DNA from: an uncultured Oscillospiraceae bacterium
GTDB taxonomy: Bacteria > Bacillota > Clostridia > Oscillospirales > Oscillospiraceae
NCBI GenBank assembly: GCA_949841465.1
Contig: CATKZW010000029.1
Coordinates: 1 to 41,929 of the forward strand
DNA length: 41,929 nucleotides
Reading direction: 5' to 3'
The position numbers and the translations under genes were made by a program. The notes under the pieces are model-generated. The model ran no database searches. It saw only the letters and a program-made list of their open reading frames with translations, and was not told the DNA's origin. Below, in pieces: positions 39,196 to 41,929 of this stretch; within the stretch, counting starts at the first letter, position 1, and each line of letters begins with the position of its first letter.

Positions 39196-40044
39196 ATGGA
39201 CTTATGTGATATCAGACAGATTAAAGCCCTGCTGGCCCGCCACGGCTTCCACTTTTCCAAGTCCATGGGGCAGAACTTCCTCATCGCGGACTGGGTGCCC
39301 CGGGACATCGCTGACGCCGCCGGGCTGGACGAGGGCTGTGCCGTGCTGGAGATCGGCCCCGGCATCGGTCCGCTCACCCGGCAGCTTGCCCGCCGGGCCG
39401 GCAAGGTGGCGGCGGTGGAGCTGGACTCCGCCCTGCTGCCCATTCTGGACGAGACGCTGGCGGACTGCCCCAATGTGGAAATCATCCCTGGCGACGTGAT
39501 GAAGCTGGAGCTAAACGCGCTTGTCTCAGAGCGGTTCGCCGGCCTTACCCCCAAAGCCTGCGCCAACCTGCCCTATAACATCACCACGCCGGTTATCACC
39601 CGGATGCTGGAGGCGGGCTGCTTCCGGTCCATCACAGTGATGATTCAGCGGGAGGTGGCCCAGCGGATCTGCGCCGCACCCGGTGACCCGGACTGCGGGG
39701 CGTTTTCCCTGTTCTGCCAGTACCACGCCCAGTGTGAGCTGCTGTTTGAGATTCCGCCGAACTGCTTCCTCCCCGCCCCCAAGGTCACCTCCGCCGTGGT
39801 CCGGCTCACGCCCCATGCCGTTCCCCCGGTGGATGCGGACCCGGACGCACTGTTCGCTGTGATAAGAGCCGCCTTTGCCCAGCGGCGCAAGACTCTGCTC
39901 AACGCCCTGTCCGCCGCCTATGGAAACAGGTTTTCCAAGGACGAGCTGCGGCAGATTATCCTGGACTGCGGCCTGTCGGAAAACATCCGGGGGGAGCGGC
40001 TGGGGTTGGAGCAATTCGCTCAGTTGACCCGGCGCCTCCAGTAA
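39196..40044 (+). CDS. ksgA: 16S rRNA A1518/A1519 dimethyltransferase
   Basis: A 282-residue RsmA/KsgA enzyme that dimethylates two adenines near the 3' end of 16S rRNA. HFSKSMGQNFLIADWV, SAM loop EIGPGIGPLTRQL, and catalytic NLPYNITTPVI are intact. Start ATG at 39196 has GAGG about 10 bases before it; 36 bases separate it from degV, probably one transcript. It is followed by an intrinsic terminator. Confidence 0.96.
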   Translation: MDLCDIRQIKALLARHGFHFSKSMGQNFLIADWVPRDIADAAGLDEGCAVLEIGPGIGPLTRQLARRAGKVAAVELDSALLPILDETLADCPNVEIIPGDVMKLELNALVSERFAGLTPKACANLPYNITTPVITRMLEAGCFRSITVMIQREVAQRICAAPGDPDCGAFSLFCQYHAQCELLFEIPPNCFLPAPKVTSAVVRLTPHAVPPVDADPDALFAVIRAAFAQRRKTLLNALSAAYGNRFSKDELRQIILDCGLSENIRGERLGLEQFAQLTRRLQ

Positions 40045-40102
40045 AACCCCCTCCTCTGTCAAATCCTGACCTCGCGCATAGGATAGAACAGAGGAGGGTT
40101 TT
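40043..40102 (+). terminator. Terminator after ksgA, overlapping the next ribosome binding site
   Basis: AAAACCC...CTCCTCTGT (from 40043) pairs with ACAGAGGAGGGTTTT (40088-40102), with a 2-base bulge and a long loop containing an ATCCT/AGGAT stem. The 3' arm includes the GGAGGG of the amidase fragment. Confidence 0.6.
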
Positions 40103-40105
40103 CCT

Positions 40106-40156
40106 ATGCCAACAATTTATCTTTCACCATCAACAGAAGAAAGTATTTTATGTAAT
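40106..40156 (+). pseudogene. 5' end of an N-acetylmuramoyl-L-alanine amidase gene, interrupted
   Basis: ATG at 40106 with GGAGGG about 8 bases upstream opens a frame MPTIYLSPSTEES, which I recognise as the start of a Clostridial amidase (normally PTIYLSPSxQEFN..., over 200 residues). After about 13 codons the sequence no longer resembles an amidase and AT-rich DNA plus a phage terminator begins. Downstream reading in this frame is antisense to the phage lysin. The most likely cause is prophage integration at codons 12-16; the rest of the gene would lie at the other phage end, outside the window. Confidence 0.6.
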
Positions 40157-40189
40157 AAAAAAGAAGGGCCATCTCGGCCCCTCTTTTTT
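40157..40189 (-). terminator. Bidirectional terminator after the phage lysin
   Basis: A 14-base arm AAAAAAGAAGGGCC (40157-40170) pairs with GGCCCCTCTTTTTT (40176-40189), one mismatch that is G-U on the minus transcript, loop ATCTC; six T follow in each direction. Confidence 0.9.
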
Positions 40190-40207
40190 ATCTTCGGTCC
40201 AGCACTG

Positions 40208-41608
40208 TCAGCCCCCGGTCCGCAAGGCCATAATCGCGGCCTCCTCGCGGGTCACAAAGTCGTGGGGCCGCTTGCCGTCGGTGATTCCGGCGGCCACTGC
40301 GGCGGCCAGCTCCTTCTCCGCCCAGCTGGAGGCAGACAGCGTGCCCAGCTCCTGGCGGTAGCGCTCCATGTATTCCTTCCACTGCTCGTAGGTCAACATA
40401 TCATCTTCTCCTTTCATCACCCGGGCCACATCGGCCCGGAAATCGTCCATGGTCCTGCCATGCTTGGGGAACCAGTTATACACGTCCCCATGGTTGGAGG
40501 CGACCCCTCTCCTGTACCCGTCCTGGTGGCAGATCACCACGCCGTCCGCCAGCGGGTCCAGGCCGTACTGCTGGCACAGCATGGCGGTCAGCTCCACGGC
40601 GGTCTGGTACGCCTGCTGGAAATACGCCGGGTCGGTGAGATCGTCCTCGCAGATTTCGAAGGAGATGTGGGTGTCGTTGGCGGTGCCCTTGCTTCCGACG
40701 CCGCAGTGCCAGCCCCGGTGATTCCACGGCAGGGTCTGCACAGCCGCCACGCTGCCGTCTGCCAGCTTGCCCACAAAGGCGTGGACACAGGGCTCGTACA
40801 GCACCTGCTTCAGCTTCTTGCTGTAGTCCCTGTACCCCACCGTCCTGGTTTTGTCGGTGTAGATGTACACCCGCGTCTGGTTCCAGTGATTGCCGTTGGG
40901 ATTGGTTCCCAACTGGGCCAGCAGATCTGTGCGGCCCGGCGTGGCCGCCACAGGCTGCACATACCGCCGGAGCAGGGGGTTGTTTGCCCCGGTGGAGTGA
41001 ACCATCACCCCTTTAGGCTTGATGGTCTGATTGTACTTGTAACAGTCGCTTTCCGTAAGGATGCAGGTCAGCAGCTTCACGTTATTCTCCCCTTTCGCAA
41101 ATCTGCCGTAGAACCCCTGGGCATAGCCCGCCCGGCGATCCTTGGTCTCCTGGAGCTTATCAGGGTCATTGATACTGGCGGGCCGCTCAAACTGGAGCAG
41201 CACGCAGTCAGATGCCTCCCGGACGCTGGTTGTGGTGCAGAGCTTGTCCCGCAGTGGCTTAAACAGCGTCAGGAGCTCCCACCGCAGGAAATTAACCTGC
41301 ACATCCAAGTCGCAGATAGACCGCCCCTGATTTTTCGCATGGGCCAGCAGCGCAGCTTTACGGCTGGGGTGCGTCCACTGGGCCAATCCGTAGCCTGCGC
41401 CGTCGCTGACAAAATCATGGTAGCTGCCGAGGTCCACGCCAATTGTATAATCTATGTCTGAGAGACCAAGTCTTCTTTCGGCGCTATCCTGCAGGTTGCA
41501 GGGGGACAGCCCGCTCTCGGCTTGGAGATTACCCATGAGCCCCGCCGCCCCCGCTGGGGTGAGCCCGGCGGAGATCAGCTTGTCCCATATGATTTTGTCG
41601 TTACTCAT
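40208..41608 (-). CDS. Phage endolysin: tail-lysozyme-like domain plus N-acetylmuramoyl-L-alanine amidase
   Basis: A 466-residue cell-wall hydrolase. The N-terminal part (about 1-160) resembles phage tail lysozyme domains, with AAGLMGNLQAESGLSP (catalytic Glu about 31) and GYGLAQWTHPSRK. A central amidase-2 (PGRP) domain (about 195-395) has GVMVHSTGANN (H204), HISFEICED and HQDGYRRGVASNHGDVYNWF with further zinc ligands. The C-terminal 45 residues resemble half of an S-layer-homology repeat (WAEKELAAAVAAGITDGKRP), likely for wall binding. ATG at 41608 preferred over 41614 for spacing to GGGCAGGG. It overlaps the holin end. Confidence 0.92.
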   Translation of the reverse strand: MSNDKIIWDKLISAGLTPAGAAGLMGNLQAESGLSPCNLQDSAERRLGLSDIDYTIGVDLGSYHDFVSDGAGYGLAQWTHPSRKAALLAHAKNQGRSICDLDVQVNFLRWELLTLFKPLRDKLCTTTSVREASDCVLLQFERPASINDPDKLQETKDRRAGYAQGFYGRFAKGENNVKLLTCILTESDCYKYNQTIKPKGVMVHSTGANNPLLRRYVQPVAATPGRTDLLAQLGTNPNGNHWNQTRVYIYTDKTRTVGYRDYSKKLKQVLYEPCVHAFVGKLADGSVAAVQTLPWNHRGWHCGVGSKGTANDTHISFEICEDDLTDPAYFQQAYQTAVELTAMLCQQYGLDPLADGVVICHQDGYRRGVASNHGDVYNWFPKHGRTMDDFRADVARVMKGEDDMLTYEQWKEYMERYRQELGTLSASSWAEKELAAAVAAGITDGKRPHDFVTREEAAIMALRTGG

Positions 41609-41929
41609 GCTCATCCCTGCCCAGCTTGTCCCCCGCGCTGTCCACCGCGCTCTTGCTCACGGCCAGCAGCTTGGTGAGCCACTTGGGAACCGGTGCGCCC
41701 ATAACCGCTGCATTTTCCGCCATGGAGCCCAGCTCCGTGATGATGTACCACACCAGCACCACCGGGCACACCAGGCCGGGGTACTGCACCGGCAGGGTCA
41801 GTACAGGCAGATTAGTAAGCACCAGCGAGATCAGCAGGTCCGCCGCGCCGGCCACAATGACCACCACGATCATGCCGCACTTGTGCCAGATGCCCTCCCT
41901 CGCCTGGGCGCTGGACCACTGGCCCTCTT
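41601..41929 (-). CDS. Phage holin (partial, 5' end outside the window)
   Basis: The open frame continues to the right edge: translation upstream of the first internal ATG reads QWSSAQAREGIWHKCG, typical of the phage holin family (PF05105-type), so the true start is outside. Two or three membrane segments (VVVIVAGAADLLISLVL and LVCPVVLVWYIITELGS) and a C-terminal VPKWLTKLL tail are visible. Holins permeabilise the membrane so that the endolysin reaches the wall. The stop overlaps the lysin start. Confidence 0.9.
   Translation of the reverse strand, partial: EGQWSSAQAREGIWHKCGMIVVVIVAGAADLLISLVLTNLPVLTLPVQYPGLVCPVVLVWYIITELGSMAENAAVMGAPVPKWLTKLLAVSKSAVDSAGDKLGRDEHE

Larger units (their letters stand above)
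40140..41929 (-). mobile_element. Prophage end (lysis cassette), runs off the right edge
   Basis: A lysin and a holin gene in overlap, with a terminator, begin directly after an interrupted host gene, which fits the end of an integrated phage. The junction position is approximate. Integrase, att repeat and remaining genes are not in the window. Confidence 0.7.

Noticed and set aside
40106..41461. 451-codon plus-strand frame starting with the amidase-like codons
   Set aside because: Only the first 13 or so codons are meaningful; the rest is antisense to the phage lysin.
1..41929. CRISPR arrays, tRNA or rRNA genes, SRP RNA near ffh
   Set aside because: I looked for regular repeats, cloverleaf-like patterns with CCA-type ends and conserved rRNA segments and saw none.

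Overview
The window looks like chromosomal DNA of a spore-forming, GC-rich member of the Clostridia, most likely an Oscillospiraceae gut commensal of the Flavonifractor/Lawsonibacter/Intestinimonas type. This rests on the ylxM-ffh-rpsP-khpA-rimM-trmD block typical of Firmicutes, an alpha/beta-type small acid-soluble spore protein, a Spo0A-type DNA-binding domain, very high GC with Clostridia-like protein families, and strong AGGAGG ribosome binding sites. The genus is an inference from gene content only. No rRNA, tRNA or CRISPR array was seen. Layout, left to right: (1) 1-3.1 kb, the tail of an insertion sequence that abuts a shortened histidine phosphatase, then a FeoA-FeoB fusion iron transporter. 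(2) 3.1-7.7 kb, an orphan solute-binding lipoprotein divergent from an LCP cell-wall ligase, an isolated 34-codon gene with its own terminator, and prfB-ktrA. (3) 7.7-10.4 kb, the TldE/TldD protease pair. (4) 10.6-16.4 kb, a deoxysugar catabolic cluster: AraC regulator, rhamnulokinase, an AraA/FucI-like isomerase, rhamnulose-1-phosphate aldolase and an RpiB-type isomerase. (5) 16.6-21.5 kb, a DUF2971 gene, a FecBCD-type ABC importer and two siroheme/precorrin-2 enzymes, tightly packed. (6) 21.5-24.8 kb, a zinc-ribbon membrane protein (DUF6320) plus a condensation-like acyltransferase, divergent from an HSL-type esterase. (7) 24.8-28.6 kb, an accessory region, AT-richer in its middle: an XRE regulator plus a stand-alone Spo0A-C protein behind a long leader, a translationally coupled BlaI/M56 peptidase/secreted peptide operon, and an aminoglycoside-phosphotransferase-like gene. 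(8) 28.7-33.9 kb, a spore protein with a sigma-G-like promoter, an intergenic region rich in inverted repeats, and the ymfF-ymfH-lgt-folD operon. (9) 34.0-40.1 kb, ylxM-ffh-rpsP-khpA-rimM-trmD, with trmD fused to a GNAT domain, then degV-ksgA. (10) 40.1 kb to the end, the first codons of an interrupted amidase gene followed by the lysin-holin end of a prophage that runs off the window. The most interesting items are the BlaI/M56/peptide operon, the XRE/Spo0A-C operon with its leader, the 34-codon transcription unit, the apparent prophage junction inside an amidase gene, and the terminator placed between khpA and rimM.
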